Source of the DNA: Eriocheir sinensis
Lineage: Eukaryota; Arthropoda; Malacostraca; Decapoda; Varunidae
NCBI RefSeq assembly: GCF_024679095.1
Contig: NW_026111825.1
Span: 1-64,000, forward strand
Reading direction: 5' to 3'
Length of the DNA stretch: 64,000 bases
Shown here: positions 39,700 through 51,933 of the stretch, in pieces
How positions within the stretch are numbered: the first letter of the stretch is position 1
Layout of the letters: each line of letters starts with the position of its first letter
Program-made: the position numbers and the translations under genes
The notes under the pieces: model-generated
Seen by the model: the letters and a program-made list of their open reading frames with translations, nothing else
Told to the model about the DNA's origin: nothing
The model's database searches: none

Positions 39700-41155
39700 G
39701 TCCCGATGGCGTCAAGATAAGCTCCGATAATCTTTCTTTATTTATTGGTGATCGGTTGGTCGGTTGCTGGATGTGCCTTGCTCCGCGCCCGGCCTCGTGT
39801 GGCGTATGTCTGTGTGGCTGTATGTGGATGTTTATGCATGAAGTGGTGTATGTCTGTATATCTGTATGTGTGTGTATGTTTCTATGGCTTTGGATGTATG
39901 AATGAATATGGTGTGTCTGTATTTCTCTGAGAGTATACGTCTGTGTGTGTGGGTGTATGTATTGGGATTATGTATGACTGTCTATGGAGTCTAAATATCT
40001 GTCTTCGGAAGAAAGGAGGAAAACAAATAGTTCAATGTGATGACTGTCGACTATTGCATTAAACTTATCAGCATCAACAAGAGAAGCAATCTGGAAATGG
40101 ATGAAGCTACGTATATTGAACTCACTCATCAATGACTACATGTTTTCCCTTTCTCATTATGCTATATAGTCTGTCAGTGAAGGGAATAAGAGAGAGAAGA
40201 ATATATGAAGAGGGTAACGCTTGCTTCTCCTCTCCCTAGACTAAGATATAAATCCTGCTTGCCGATGTCCTGTGTTTTATGTCCGTTTTGGTTTTCTCCC
40301 TCGTATCTCTCCTTGGCCGTGATTGCATTGGATCGGCCTGATAATCTTCTTATATTTACAGGCGATCGTATTCTCCTCCTTCCCCTGTTTGTAAGGTTCG
40401 GTACTGATGTATTGTATATGCTCTTTTGTTTTCTTCGCTTTTTTCGTCCTTCGGTGTTCTGATGATGGTCATTTTTGCTTCTTGGTTCCCCTCAATAAAC
40501 AATCTTTCTGTATTTATTAGCGATCGATTGCTGTTCCTAACCATGTATTTAAGGGATGATTGTGATGTCATATGCTATAGCTCTCTTGTTTTCTCATTTT
40601 AGTCTCGGTGTTCTACCGGACATGGCCGTTTTAGCTTCTCAATTTCCCTCAATAAACAATAGTTCTGTATTTATTAGAGATCGGGTGCTGTTCTTTCCCG
40701 TGTATTTAGGGACTGATGGTGATGTCGTATGCTTTGTGCCTGTGTTTTCACCTTCTTGTCTCGTTTTTACTGGTCATGGTCGTTTTTGCTTCTCGATTCC
40801 CCTCAATAAACAATCTTTCTGTATCTATTAGCGATCGGGTGCTGCTCCTTGCCATGCATTTTGGGGTTGATGGCGATGTCGTATGCTTTGTGCTTTTGTG
40901 TTCAGCTCCTTGCCTCGTCCTTTTTACTAGTCATGGTCGTTTTTGCTTCTGGATTCCCCTCAATAAACAATCTTTCTTTATTTATTAGGAATCGGGTGCT
41001 GCTCCTTCCTGTGTATTTAAAGGCTGATGGTGATGTCGTATGCTCTGTGCTTATGTTTTCACCTTCTTGTCTCGACGATTTTACTGGTCATTGTCGTTTT
41101 TGCGTCTGATTCCCCCAATAAATAATCTCTCAGTATTTATTGGCGATCGGTTCCT
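39700..41155. repeat. Degenerate tandem array of about 155-bp units
   Basis: The words cctcaataaacaatctttc, tgtatttattagcgatcg, gctgctccttcc, tgatggtgatgtcgtatgct and ttttactggtcatggtcg recur. Clear starts lie near 40492, 40648, 40801, 40960 and 41110, with more diverged copies near 39720 and 40340. A non-repetitive gap lies at about 39900-40230. Short open frames of 80-90 codons are period-related and not genes. Confidence 0.85.
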
Positions 41156-41690
41156 GGCGGCGGACTCGTAAACTAGGCCCCGATGACGCCGATGACGCCC
41201 CCGATAGCCCGAGGGTGTGAGGCGGTGGGCGTTTTTTGTGGTCCCGATGGCGCCAGATAGATGACTCGTTTCCGTGTGTTTTGGGCCGTGTGTGTTGGGA
41301 CGCGCCGATGACGCCCCCGATAGCCCGAGAGTGTGAGGCGGTGGGCGTTTTTTGTGTGTTCCCGATGGCGCCAGATAGATGACTCGTTTCCGTGTGTTTT
41401 GGGCCGTGTGTTGTGGGTTTGTACGTAAGGCCTTCTCGCTGTTCTGTTCCTTCGTTCCTGGTTTGTCTGCTGCTGTCTGTGAGGCCTGAGTGCTGGTTTG
41501 TTGCTTCGTTCTTGGTTGTCGGGCGGTGAAAATCTTGTATGTGGGGAGTTTGAAGTGAGTATTAGTAAGGTCATTTGTTTTCTTTCGTATGTATTGTTCT
41601 TGTGGATTTGTACGTAAGGCCTTCTCGCTGTTCTGTTCCTTCGTTCCTGGTTTGTCTGCTGCTCGAAGTCTTGTACATAAGGGAGTGAGC
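41156..41690. repeat. Two short tandem/direct duplications
   Basis: A unit of about 118 bp, starting gatgacgcccccgatagccc and including gatggcgccagatagatgac, occurs at about 41187 and 41305. A second word block, tttgtacgtaaggccttctc to ggtttgtctgctgct, occurs at about 41418 and 41607. Confidence 0.88.
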
Positions 41691-43040
41691 TGAGTTTATT
41701 AGTACAGCCTTTCTTCTTCTTACGACCGTCTCCTATTTACCCTCTAATAGCACACACACACACACCACACACACACATGCTCCCTCCTCCTCTTCCTCCT
41801 TCTCCTCCTCGTCTCCTGCAGCTCCGGGAATTACTTTAGTATGCAAACGATTTTTTGATCAACCAAGCGTTTAGGTGGCGATTTTATATTCGGCCCTTAT
41901 TGAAAGCTACGACTCCCTTAAGACTCCTAAGCACGGGTGTTGAGGCAATATTCGCTGGCATCTATTTACATCGCGGACGAAAATTACCCTCGTATGAAAG
42001 CCGATGGACAGATTAGATAAGCAGATTTAAGGAGATAACGCGATGAGGGAGAGTTAGGCAAGCATGAAAGTTGATAGCAGCGACGCAGGGCCCAGAAAAA
42101 ATGCGCAAATGAGAGGTGCTGAAGGAGGGAATGAATTACATCGTCTCAATGGGTAATATAGATTAAATTAGTAGATCATGGAGATAACGCGATGGGGAGA
42201 GGGAAGTCAGCAAGCCAGTAAGTAAGTATGAGACACGCGGAGGCCGGCCAAGGGAAAAAACTAGCTAAATGAAAGGTAGTGAGAGAAAAATTAATATACA
42301 TCGCCTCATTTGAGTATTACATAGATGATGAGATAAGAGGATTAAATAATGGAGCAGTAGGAGGAGAGCTTTAGGCAAGTAAACAGAGCAGACCAAGCGA
42401 GGCAGTACAAGGGAGGAGGAAGAGGGAGAGGAGGAGATGAAAAGGACGAAGATGCTAGGACGAAAACACTGATAAAAGGAGACATAGAGGAGGAGAGAAT
42501 TAATGTATATGTACTTAGCGCTTCATAGGAAGACTAAATAAGTAGATTAGAGAGATGAAACACGATAGATAGATAGATAGTTAGATAGAGAAAGACAGAC
42601 AGACAGACAGAGATAGAGAGGACGAACGAACGAAAGAAGAACCAGAAATTAAATAGAAAATTAAGTAAAAAAAATGGAAGAGAGAGAGAGACAGAGAACG
42701 ACAGACATAGAAGACGGACAAGCGAAAACCCAGACCCCAAAAAACGAAAAAAAAAACATTGAAAAAAAATGAAAGGAGAAGATGGAGCAGGGGGAGAAAA
42801 AAGAGGAGGAGGAGGGGGAAGCAGGAGGAGGTAGTGAAAGAGAAAATGAATATATATCGCCTGCTTGAGTAATATTCGTGGGCGTCGTCCCCGCGCCAGA
42901 GAGTAATACAGCGCCGGGCCAATACTTTATCCACGCCAGCCCAATATTTAGCTCTTAGTGGACGGTATTACGGGAGGCTGCGGGCCGGCGCTCCACTCTT
43001 TCCCGACATAATTAGATCGTAAAGTGAGGGATCCAATCTC
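41691..43040. repeat. Degenerate repeats, no gene seen
   Basis: Around gagataacgcgatg (42036, 42183) and related words such as tRcatcgYctcaW (42139, 42299) there are about three diverged copies. (GATA/GACA)n lies near 42565-42615. No coding or RNA gene recognised. Confidence 0.55.
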
Positions 43041-44060
43041 GAGCTTATCTCCCTGCCGGGGCTGTGAGGAGACTGCGAAGACAAGTAGAAGGAGATGACG
43101 AAGGAGATGAGCAGAGAAGAGGGATGAGGGAGATGGATGGAGGTGCGGAATGTAGATGAGACGTGAAGGAGAGAAGGATGGAGGGAATTATTGTGCAAGG
43201 GAGGAAGGGAGAGTGGGAGGGAAAGGGGGTTGTGAGAAGAGAAGAATGAAAGTAGGAGTAGGAGGGAGGGAGGTCGGGAGGGAAAAGAAGGAGGAAGGGA
43301 GGGAGAGGAAGTGTTATGAGATGGAGGGATGGAGGAAGAGGTAGAGGGAAGGCACGATAAGTAAGAATAAATAAGAGAGATGAAGGAAAAGGAGAGAGAA
43401 GAGGGATGAGGAAACAACGGATAGGTAAAAGGGAGGGAGGGAGGGAAGAAAAATAGATGAAGGAGAGAGAGCAGATGAAGAACTGGAGGAGAAGAAGAAG
43501 AAGGGCAAGAACAACAGCAAGAACAAGAAGAGGATGAAGAAGGAAAAGAAGATAGCGGGGAAGAAGAGCAGAAAAAAGAGAAAGAGAGGATGAAGAGCAG
43601 GAGGAGAATAAGAAAAAGAAGAACAAGGGCAAGAACAATAGCAAGAACAAGAAGAGGATGAAGAAGGAAGAGAAGCTAGCGGGAAAGAAGAGTAGATGAA
43701 GGAGAGAGAGAGAAGATGAAGAACAGTAGAAGAAGAAGAAGAAGAAGAGCAATAGCAAGAACGAGAAGAGGATGCAGAAGGAAGAGAAGAGAAAAAGTAA
43801 GTAAGAGAAATTATAAGAATAATAACAAGAAGTACAAGGAAAAGTGAGTAAGACTAAGAAACAAGAGAAGAAAAGAAATGCAAGAAGAAAAGAAGAAGAA
43901 AAGGTAATAATGAAAATAAGAAACTGAAGAAAAAATAAAGAAACGGAAGTAGGAGATGAAAAAAAGAAGGAAAAAGATAAATAAAAAGTAAGAAAGAGGG
44001 AAGGAAAGAAAGAGAGAAAGACAAGTGGAAAAAGTAGTGTCAGAAAAGAATATAAAGAAA
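43041..44060. repeat. Polypurine tract, about 1 kb
   Basis: Plus strand almost entirely G and A. The block agaagaagggcaagaacaac to gaagatagcgggg is repeated about three times between 43490 and 43790. Long Phe/Leu/Ser-rich frames on the minus strand are compositional. Confidence 0.93.
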
Positions 44061-44940
44061 ACAGAAGAAAAACGAATGCCATGTTTCTTAAAGTACTTGT
44101 AATAATGATAATAATATGAATGTGAATATATAAGTGACTGCCATCATAAGTTAACGTAGAAAAATTGCGACTGAAAGGATTGTAAAGTATGAAGAGAGTA
44201 AATAAAGAAAAGAAAAAGAAAGAAAATACGTTAAATGCGCATACCGAAGCATTATTTTAGAAGGTATGATGATAAGGACTTAAAATACTTGCACAACAAC
44301 CTCACGTAACAAAGTGTGAGCATGTTATAAAGCGCTGAAGGGAGGAAGAACATGTACCTGGTAAACAAATGGAAATAGTCGAGTAAAGCATCAGAAGGGA
44401 CGAAGAGAAAGGTCTGGAAGAGAGGAAATGGTTAAGGAAATATAAATGGAAGGAAGGTCAACAAAATAGATTGTGAAAATGGAAATGAAATATGAGAGGA
44501 CTAAGAAGGGAAGAAAATGGAAAGAAACGAAGAAAACAAAAGCAACGAAATAGAATATACATCACAAGAAGAAGTAACAGCAATAAAATGATCTTAAAAT
44601 ATGAAGAAAAAAAATATAGAAAAAAAATAACAGCCGTAAGGAAGGGAGTGGAATTTGAAGGAAGTAAGAAGATGAAGAAGAAGGAGACGAAGACGAAGAC
44701 GAAGAACAAGAAGAACAAGAAGAAAAAAAAGAGGAAGCAGAAGACGAGGACGAAAAAGAAGTAAAACAACAACAACAGCATCAACACGAACAACAACCAC
44801 CACAAAAAAGAAACACAAGCAATACAATGATAAGCTCGTATATACCATAGTTAAAAAACAGTAATAACATGGGTGCCAAGAGCTTCGGTTACCATGATGT
44901 ATCGCGGCCGTAACCCTCAGTGAGACCATCGCGGCGAGGT
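44061..44940. other. No gene seen; A/G-rich DNA
   Basis: A-rich with GAAGA runs, and a (GACGAA)-like run at 44690-44760. No gene recognised. Confidence 0.6.
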
Positions 44941-45715
44941 GTTAGGAGGGGGGGGCAAGAGGCGAAGGAGAGAGGAGGAGGAGGAGGAGGAGGATAAGGA
45001 GAGCAGCGTGTAATAACTGAAGAAAAACAGTGGAAGGAGCGGAGGATGCAAGGGAATGGAATGAGGAATAGGAAAGAAGGGAAGGAAAGCACAAGGAAAT
45101 TGAAAGGAATGGATGGTGAAAGGGGAGGAAAGGGAATAAGGAGAGGGGAGGAAGGAGGGAGAGAGGAGTAGTCAGAAAAGGGAAAGGAAGGGGAATGAGA
45201 GCAGATAAGGGGAGGAACAGGGTGGGGAAGAGAAAGAAGGGAGGGAGAGGAATGGGAGATATGGGAATGGAAGGGAAGGAAGGGGAACGAGAGGAGACAT
45301 GAGGGGAGGAGGGACAAGGTGAGGAAGAATGGAAGGGAACGAGGAAAGGGAAGGAAGAGAAGGAAGGACGGGCAACACGAGGAGACATACGGGGATGAGG
45401 GAAAAAGTGGGGAAGAATGGAATGGAACGAAGAAAGGGAAGGGAAGGGAGGAATGGGAACGAGAGGAGACAAGGGGAGGAGGTGGGACAGGGTGGGGAGG
45501 AATAGAAGGGAAGGGAGGAATGGGAACGAGAGGAGACAAGGGGAGGAGGTGGGACAGGGTGGGGAGGAATAGAAGGGAAGGGAGGAATGGGAACGAGAGG
45601 AGACAAGGGGAGGAGGTGGGACAGGGTGGGGAGGAATAGAAGGGAAGGGAGGAAGGGGAACGAGAGGAGACGTAAGGGGAGGAGGAGGGACAGGGTGGGG
45701 AAGCGGAAATACCAG
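44941..45715. repeat. Purine-rich minisatellite with 67-bp units
   Basis: The block gggaacgagaggagacaagg plus ggaggaggtgggacagggtg recurs about every 67 bp. It is best preserved from 45440 to 45700 and degenerate on the left. Confidence 0.9.
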
Positions 45716-45839
45716 CGATGTACGAAACAGTTTTTTACCGAGGGAACACAAACACACGTGGACCAGGCGATAAAAACACATTGGAATGGTGAAGAAAACG
45801 CCGCATAAGAGCATCGAAGACCTGACGAAGAGAAAGGAA

Positions 45840-46735
45840 ATGCTAATAAGGAAGGAGATGAAGAGAGGAACTAACAGGGAAATATGATGAAAGAGTGAAA
45901 GTAGAGAGAAAAGGGTAAAAAAAGAATGGGTGTAAATGTGATGAAAGAGGGCGAGGAGGAGGAGGAGGAGGAGGAGGAGAACGAGTGGGTGGAGGAAAAC
46001 CAATAATATGAATTTCCGTTATGAAAGAATGACAGAAGGAATGAAGGAGGAGGAGGAGGAGGAGGAGGAGGAGGAGGAGGTGGTTAGGGAGGTGACTACA
46101 GATATGAAATAAAGCCGTAAGGAAAAAAATGAATGATGGATATGGAGGAGGAGGAGGAGGAGGAGGAGGAGGAGGAGGATAGACCAGCGATACGGATTGA
46201 AGCTGTGACAAAAGAATGACGGATAGTAAGGAGGAGGAGGAGGAGGAGGAGGAGGAGATAACACGGAATGAAGCTGTAGCAATAGAATGACGGATAGGAG
46301 GAAGGAGGAGGGAAAAAAACACTACAGGAAAAATGATATGGAGGAGGAGGAGGACGAGGAGGAGGAGGGGGAGGAGGAGAAGGAGGAGGAGAAAATGAAG
46401 AATAAAGACACGAAATTAAGCTGTGAAAAAGAAAAATTAATACCCAGCGGAATGATAAAGACGAGAAGAATATGGAAGAGGGAGAAGTAAGAGGAGGAGG
46501 AGGAGGAGAAGAAGAAGAAGAAGAAGAAGAAGAAGAAGAAGAAGAAGAAGAAGAAGAAGAAGAAGAAGAACATAAAACTAAAATATAAGAAATAGGACGA
46601 TATAGGGAAGCTAGAAAAGGACAGATGGAGAAGAGAAAAGGAGAGGAGAAAAAGGATAAAAGGAGGAGGAGGAGGAGGAGGAGGAGGAGGAGGAGGAGGA
46701 GGAGCAGCAGAACATCATAACATGCATTACTCAAA
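45840..46735. repeat. (GGA)n/(GAA)n clusters
   Basis: Repeated blocks of (GGA)n alternate with short spacers such as gaatgaMRgatRg (45955-45980, 46045-46082, 46143-46180, 46229-46257). A (GAA)n run lies at 46505-46570 and (GGA)n at 46660-46702. All long open frames are repeat artefacts. Confidence 0.95.
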
Positions 46736-47388
46736 TAGGACACTACGTTTAAGTCGTAGTATCGAAAAAAAATGCATCAGTATATATCTTGTACAAATGT
46801 TTTAGCGTCTTGTCGAGTCTAACGTTATAAAGTAGAGTTCGTAATGGATTCGTTGTTTTCTTCTCGCTTGTTTGAGTAACGAAAGATTTTTACGTCAACA
46901 TGTTTTCAGCGATGATTTTCCGGCGTTACTTATTTCTTCGGGGAGTTATTTGTTCAGTGTTTTGCAGAACCTAACTTTTTCTCTTAAACTACTTCTAATG
47001 GATTTGTGAAGAGCGTCGCCATGATATTTTCTTTCCCTTTTATTTTTTCGTGATGTCTTGCGAATGTTGCTCCTCCGCGGTGATTTATTTTCCGACGTGA
47101 ATTATTATTTCTTTGGCTCAGGAATTTGTTTAGCGTTTTGTGGAGTCTAATGTATTTTTTTTAGTGCCGGTAATGGATTCGTAAAGAGTGTCGCCGTATT
47201 TTTCTTTACCTTTCGTGCTGTGATTTATTATCCAGGCAGCTCGTTAGTGTTCTGTCGAGTTAACGTAAAGTGCTTGTAAAGACTTCGTGCTTGGGGCACG
47301 TGAAAAATTAATTGTTCAAATTGTACCTGTAGATTTTGAAAGAGGTAAAATTTGTGCTTAGATAGTTTTAGATAGTACTCGGATAGTT
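46736..47388. repeat. Degenerate tandem repeats of about 180 bp
   Basis: The words aatggattYgt, aagagYgtcgcc, ttttctttMcctt and gttctgtYgagt recur around 46830, 47000 and 47170. No gene. Confidence 0.6.
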
Positions 47389-47454
47389 AGATACTACTAC
47401 TACGACTACTATTACTACTACTTTTACTACTACTACTACTACTACTACTACTTT

Positions 47455-47498
<44 letters not shown>

Positions 47499-47535
47499 TT
47501 ACTACTACTACTACTTTTTTTTTTTTTTTTTTTTA
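47389..47535. repeat. (CTA)n followed by poly-T
   Basis: (CTA)n with (TTTTA) interruptions at 47389-47513, then about 21 T (47515-47535) that form the poly-A end of LINE D on the minus strand. Confidence 0.97.
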
Positions 47536-48765
47536 CAGCAAAGGAGACAGCTCAAGGGCACAAAAAAGTAAACATTAATAAATAAAAAAAGCCCGCTACT
47601 CGCTGCTCTAAAAAGAATCCAAAGAGGTGGCCGAAGATAGGTCAGTTTCGGGAGGAGGTGTCCTGATACCCTCCTCTTGAAAGATTCAAGTCGTGAGCAG
47701 GAGGAAATACAGATGAAGGAAGATTGTTCCAGAGTTTACCAGCGTGAGGATGAAAGAGTGAAGATGCTGGTTAACCCTTGCATAAGGGGTTTGGACAGTA
47801 CAGGGATGAGCATGAGTAGAAAGTCGAGTGCAGCAACGGGGCCGCAGGAGGGAGGCATGCAGTTAGCAAGTTCAGAAGAGCAGTCAGCGTGGAAATATCG
47901 ATAGAAGATGAAAGAGGCAACATTGCGGCGGAATTTAAGAGGTAGAAGACTATCAGTATGAGGAGGAGAGCTGATGAGACGAAGAGCCTTAGCCTCCACT
48001 CTGTCCAGAAGAGCTGTGTGTGTGGAACCCCCACCCATGAGATGCATACTCCATACGAGGGCGGACAAGGCCCTATGGACAGCAACTGTGCAGGGGAGAA
48101 GAACTGGCGGAGACGGTGCAGAACGCCCAGCCTGAGGAAGCTGATTTAGTAAGAGATGAGATATGAAGTTTCCAGTTGAGATTTTGAGTTAAGAATAGAC
48201 CGAGGATGTTTAGTGTTGAGGAAGGTGATAGCTGGGTGTTGTCAAAGAATAGGGGATAGTTGTTTGGAAGATTGTGTCGGGTGGATGGGTGGAGAAACTG
48301 TGTTTTGAGGCGTTGAAGGACACCAGGTTCTTCTTGCCCCAATCGGAAATAATAGTAAGGTCTGAGGCTAAGCGTTCTGCAGCCTCCAGCCTTGAAGTCG
48401 TTAAGTTCCTGAAGGTGGGTCTTCTATTAAAGAAGTTGAATAATGCAGAGTGGAATCATCGGCGTAGGAATGGAAAGGACAGTTCGTTTTGGAAAGAAGA
48501 TCATCAATGAACAACAGAAAAGAGTGGGAGATAGGACAGAACTGTGGGACACCACTGTTAATAGATTTAGGGAAGAACGGTGACCGTCTACCACGGCAGA
48601 AATAGAACAGTCAGAAAGGAAACTGGAGATAAAGGTACAGAGAAGGATAGAAACCGTAGGAGGAGTAGTTTGAAAGCAAAGATTTGTGCCAGACCTATCA
48701 AAAGCTTTTGATATGTCCAGCGCAATAGCAAAAGTTTCACCGAAACGGCTGCACAGATGTTCTTC
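47515..48765 (-). mobile_element. LINE D: degraded Jockey-like LINE, 3' part with poly-A
   Basis: From 48765 downward on the minus strand: the RT block AIALDISKAFDR, FISSFLSDCSISAVVDGH and VVSHSSVLSPTLF (the [14 protein letters not shown] block, damaged). Next come QFLHPSTRHNLPNNYPLFFD, LNWKLHISSLTKSASS and GGGSTHTALLDRVEAKALRL. The tail is followed by a 3' UTR with agcgagtagcgggc and poly-A. Three or more frameshifts separate the parts (48427-48777, 48073-48342 and 47736-48068 are the open pieces). The 3' end matches 13922-14387. Confidence 0.9.
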
Positions 48766-50656
48766 CACTATTCTCATGTATTTTACATTTCTGTCTGGAT
48801 GAAATTTTAATAACCATATTTTTCACTCCGCGGAATAGTAAGTTTAACACATCTTGCTGCAAAATGACAGCGTCATCTTCTTCTTTAATGCATCTAAAGA
48901 TCTTAGTATCATCCACAACCGCATATACTTCACTATCATTTGATATTTTATCAGGGGAGATCATTTATGAATATTACAAGCAGCAATGGCTCGAGAACAG
49001 ACCCTTGCGGCACTCCACTCTCATCACTGGCTTCCAACTTGACCCACTTCACCTTCACTAATCTTTGTTTTCTCTGTGTTGCAGAAAAGTTGTAATCCAT
49101 TTCCTGGTACTCTTTTCCAATTCCATAACTCTTAATTTTACTTATAGTTTTTATGTGCTTAATTTTATCAAATGCCTTTATAAAATCGCATTAATATATT
49201 ACATCAATTGCGCATAACCATCATCAATAGTTTCAGTCACTTGTCCATGCTTTTTATGTGTTTGGAGCACCGTTGACCGTCCCAGGATAAATCTGCATAT
49301 TGTTTTCACTAAACAAATTATATGATCTCATGTGCGTCATTATCTCCTCCTTATTATAGTCTCAAAATCTTACATATGACACTTGTCAAGCTGAGCTGGT
49401 CTATAGTTTTCTGGGATACACTTGGCACACTTACATATATGGGAGTAATATGTGCAATGAGCCAATCCTGAGGGAGTTCCTTGTGTGTAAAGGAGTATTG
49501 ATAAAGTATTTCTAGGGCACTAATAGTTGTTCCATAGCCTCCTTTATGATTCTAGGTATCCCATCAGGTCCAGGTGATTTATGCTTTTAGATTTTCAATG
49601 ATCTTTTTAATTTTTACTTTAGTAATTTCTAGATGAGTCAAGGTTGGTATACTCTTCACTTCACAGTCTGGCACTTGCCTTTGGCTCTTCCACAAAGACT
49701 TTTGAAAATTGTTCTGCCAAAATTTCAACTTTCTCCGATTCATTTTCAGTTTTACCATCTTCAGCAATGCCCTTTTGTAAGTCAGGAATCCTGGGTTTAC
49801 TTTACCTTACTCTGGACATATTTCCAAAATACTTTGGGATTCTCTTTATGTTTTTAGCTATTTCTTTTCCTTAACCTTCACAGCATTTCGTGTTTCTTTT
49901 CTGATTTGATTGTTCAGTCTCCTGTACTCTTTCTCGGTCTCCATATACATTGTCCTGCTGAATGCATTCAAATTCCCTTTAAAGATTTCATTCTCATCCA
50001 TAACCTCTGTTTTCTTTTTATCTTAGACCACAATTTCTTGTTCACTTGTAAATTTTCATTTGTCCTCTTCCTGTATTGCTTAAAATTCTATCCTTCTTGT
50101 AGGCACTCTTTTCTATTGCAACATGTAACTTTGACTTGAATTTACTCCACATTTCTTCTATATTAGTAGCATCAGATAAGTATTCCTTCCAGTCTATCTC
50201 CAGTTCCCCTTCTCAACAACTCATAATCAGCTTTTTCATACAAATAAATTGTCTTCTTTCTTGAGCCAGAGTCTCCTCCATGTCACACACACACACAGCG
50301 TGAATCACGGCATGGTCACTTCTCCCCAAAGGATTCCCAATCATAACTTCTTCCACAATTGACTCTTCATTAGTGAAGGTACGTCCAGAGTGTTACCCAT
50401 ATGTTCTCCTCTCATCCTGGTAACATCCTTCACATGTTGCATCAAAAGCAATCACGCACCTTCTCCATGAATGTAGTTCCAAAATCATTTATTCCAGTGT
50501 TAGTGGTGTAATTTTCCTAATTTATTTGTGGCAAATTAAAATCCCCAGTTATAATCTTATAAGTTGCTTTCATCTCATTCATCTCTTGAAACAGGTCTAG
50601 AAGCAAATGATTGTTTCTCTCCAGGCTGTTTGGACTCCTGTATATTAATGTTAAAA

Positions 50657-50926
50657 TTATCTTTTCTCCTTGAAGCACAATTTCCAAACAGCAATATTCA
50701 CAAAATTTGAGACTAAATCAACCTTGTTATATGTGATACCATTTTTCACATATATCAGTAGACCTCTGCCAACATTACCAAAGATATTAGTTTCCTCTAT
50801 CTCATATCCATCAATATTATATTCTACTATATTTCTCTTGTATCTAAAATGCTTTGGTTTAACTTCAGATAAAGCAATCACACTTGGTTTTTCACTCATG
50901 GTATCCAGTAATAACTTCAATTCCAA
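50657..50926 (-). pseudogene. LINE E endonuclease (EEP), central part
   Basis: An open frame of 89 codons shows IALSEVKPK, YNIDGYEIEE and GNVGRGLLIYVKNGI, typical of LINE endonucleases. After a frame change, ILTLIYRSPNS and ITGDFNLPQI follow at about 50530-50650. In the copy at 26.3-29.9 kb the same order is seen. Confidence 0.82.
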
Positions 50927-51024
50927 AATCTTATCACAAGTATATTATCCATTTGTAAACATAACAATAAACTTACTATTTACATTTTTTACACCACCAA
51001 CCCCTAGTGTACCAACATTATCTT

Positions 51025-51372
51025 CTACACTGGCCGTGACCCTTGCTCCTCCACCTTGACAACTCTTCTGTTCCAGGGTGGACCTCTGACCACATGCTTC
51101 CCCTTCCCTGTCTCCGTTAAGTTTTTTGCTTTTTCCAACAAGTCCTGATCCAATTGTCTTTCCCTCCTGGTTAAGTCATAGGCCACTCTAAAGTTCTTCA
51201 AGTTGTCATCCTTGGCAAATTCTTTAACGTTTCTAAATAAATCATTTCTCACTTCTGGATCAGTCAACACAGTTAGGACGGGCCTTCCTCTGCCTTCCTT
51301 CTTTTTCCCGAGCCTTACCACTCTTGCCATCTTCTCTTCATGAATCCCACATGCATTCAAAATTTGTTTCAT
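51025..51372 (-). pseudogene. LINE E, region upstream of the endonuclease
   Basis: A 115-codon open frame rich in Lys/Arg (ARVVRLGKKKEGRGRPVLTV, YDLTRRERQLDQDLLEKAKN, VRGPPWNRRVVKV). Similar blocks precede the endonuclease in L2/CR1-like elements and may bind nucleic acid. This role is inferred from family layout and position, not from a recognised fold. Confidence 0.6.
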
Positions 51373-51420
51373 AATCTGTCTGTCATGTTTAATTCTTTCC
51401 TTCTTCTTCTTCTGAGTTTA

Positions 51421-51933
51421 CGTGGAAGGTCAAAGTGTGGGGTCAGGGTCACCGGGGAAGGCAGTGAGGTCAGGTTATGGTCAGGGTCAGTCTTGTGGTG
51501 GTACCGACTGGGTTGCTGAAGTGCTAGTCCCTGAGGTCAAGGCCAGGGTGTTGTTCCAGTGGGTCAGCTGCCTCACAGCCCAACACCTTGGTGCTGTATG
51601 AAGTGTTCAGTGTCCACACAACACACTGCCGGATTGCCTTGACGCTGCAAGTAGAAGGGGGGTTGAGGGGGGTGAAGGCCCCTCATTAGGTAGGTTAGGG
51701 CAAGTTAGGTTTGGTTAGTTTAGGCTTATTGGGCAGGCAGTGCGGGGAGCAGAAATATGCAGCGCAGGACGGGACATGGAAGCAGTGGCCCACTACACTT
51801 GCCGGTGTTGTGAGGAATACCTCCAGGCAGAAATATGTCGCTGTGCTGTCCACCACTGTTGTGGCAACACTGGTGTTTGGAAGCAGAGAATGAGCTCTCC
51901 AAGATTCAAGCTTTTTCTGTAATAATTAGGACA
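51421..51933. other. No gene assigned
   Basis: GTCAGG-rich words near 51440-51500 and ttaggttagg-type words near 51690-51720. A plus-strand frame (51740-51922) is Cys-rich (HYTCRCC...ICRCAVHHCCG) and could be a fragment of a zinc-binding transposon protein. This is too weak to call. Confidence 0.4.

Larger units (their letters stand above)
48766..51420 (-). mobile_element. LINE E: degraded CR1/L2-like LINE
   Basis: On the minus strand, high to low coordinates: a basic N-terminal region (51025-51372), an EEP endonuclease (about 50530-50990) and a decayed RT (about 48766-49800). The RT has the remains of ITKVKIKKIIENLKA, a SGVPQGS-like block near 48990-49040 (disrupted), the palm piece YAVVDDTKIFRCIKEEDDAV, and finally LLKFHPDRN...MRI. 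It stops where LINE D begins, so its 3' end is missing. Many stops and frameshifts make it a relic. Confidence 0.83.

Noticed and set aside
43045..46003. Long Phe/Leu/Ser- or Pro/Ser-rich minus-strand frames (up to 353 codons)
   Set aside because: Compositional frames on the pyrimidine strand of polypurine DNA; no domain and no conserved motif.
51740..51922. Cys-rich plus-strand frame resembling a PHD or zinc-binding fragment
   Set aside because: Only about 60 codons, spacing of Cys/His not matched to a known pattern, and no neighbouring frame in the same orientation.
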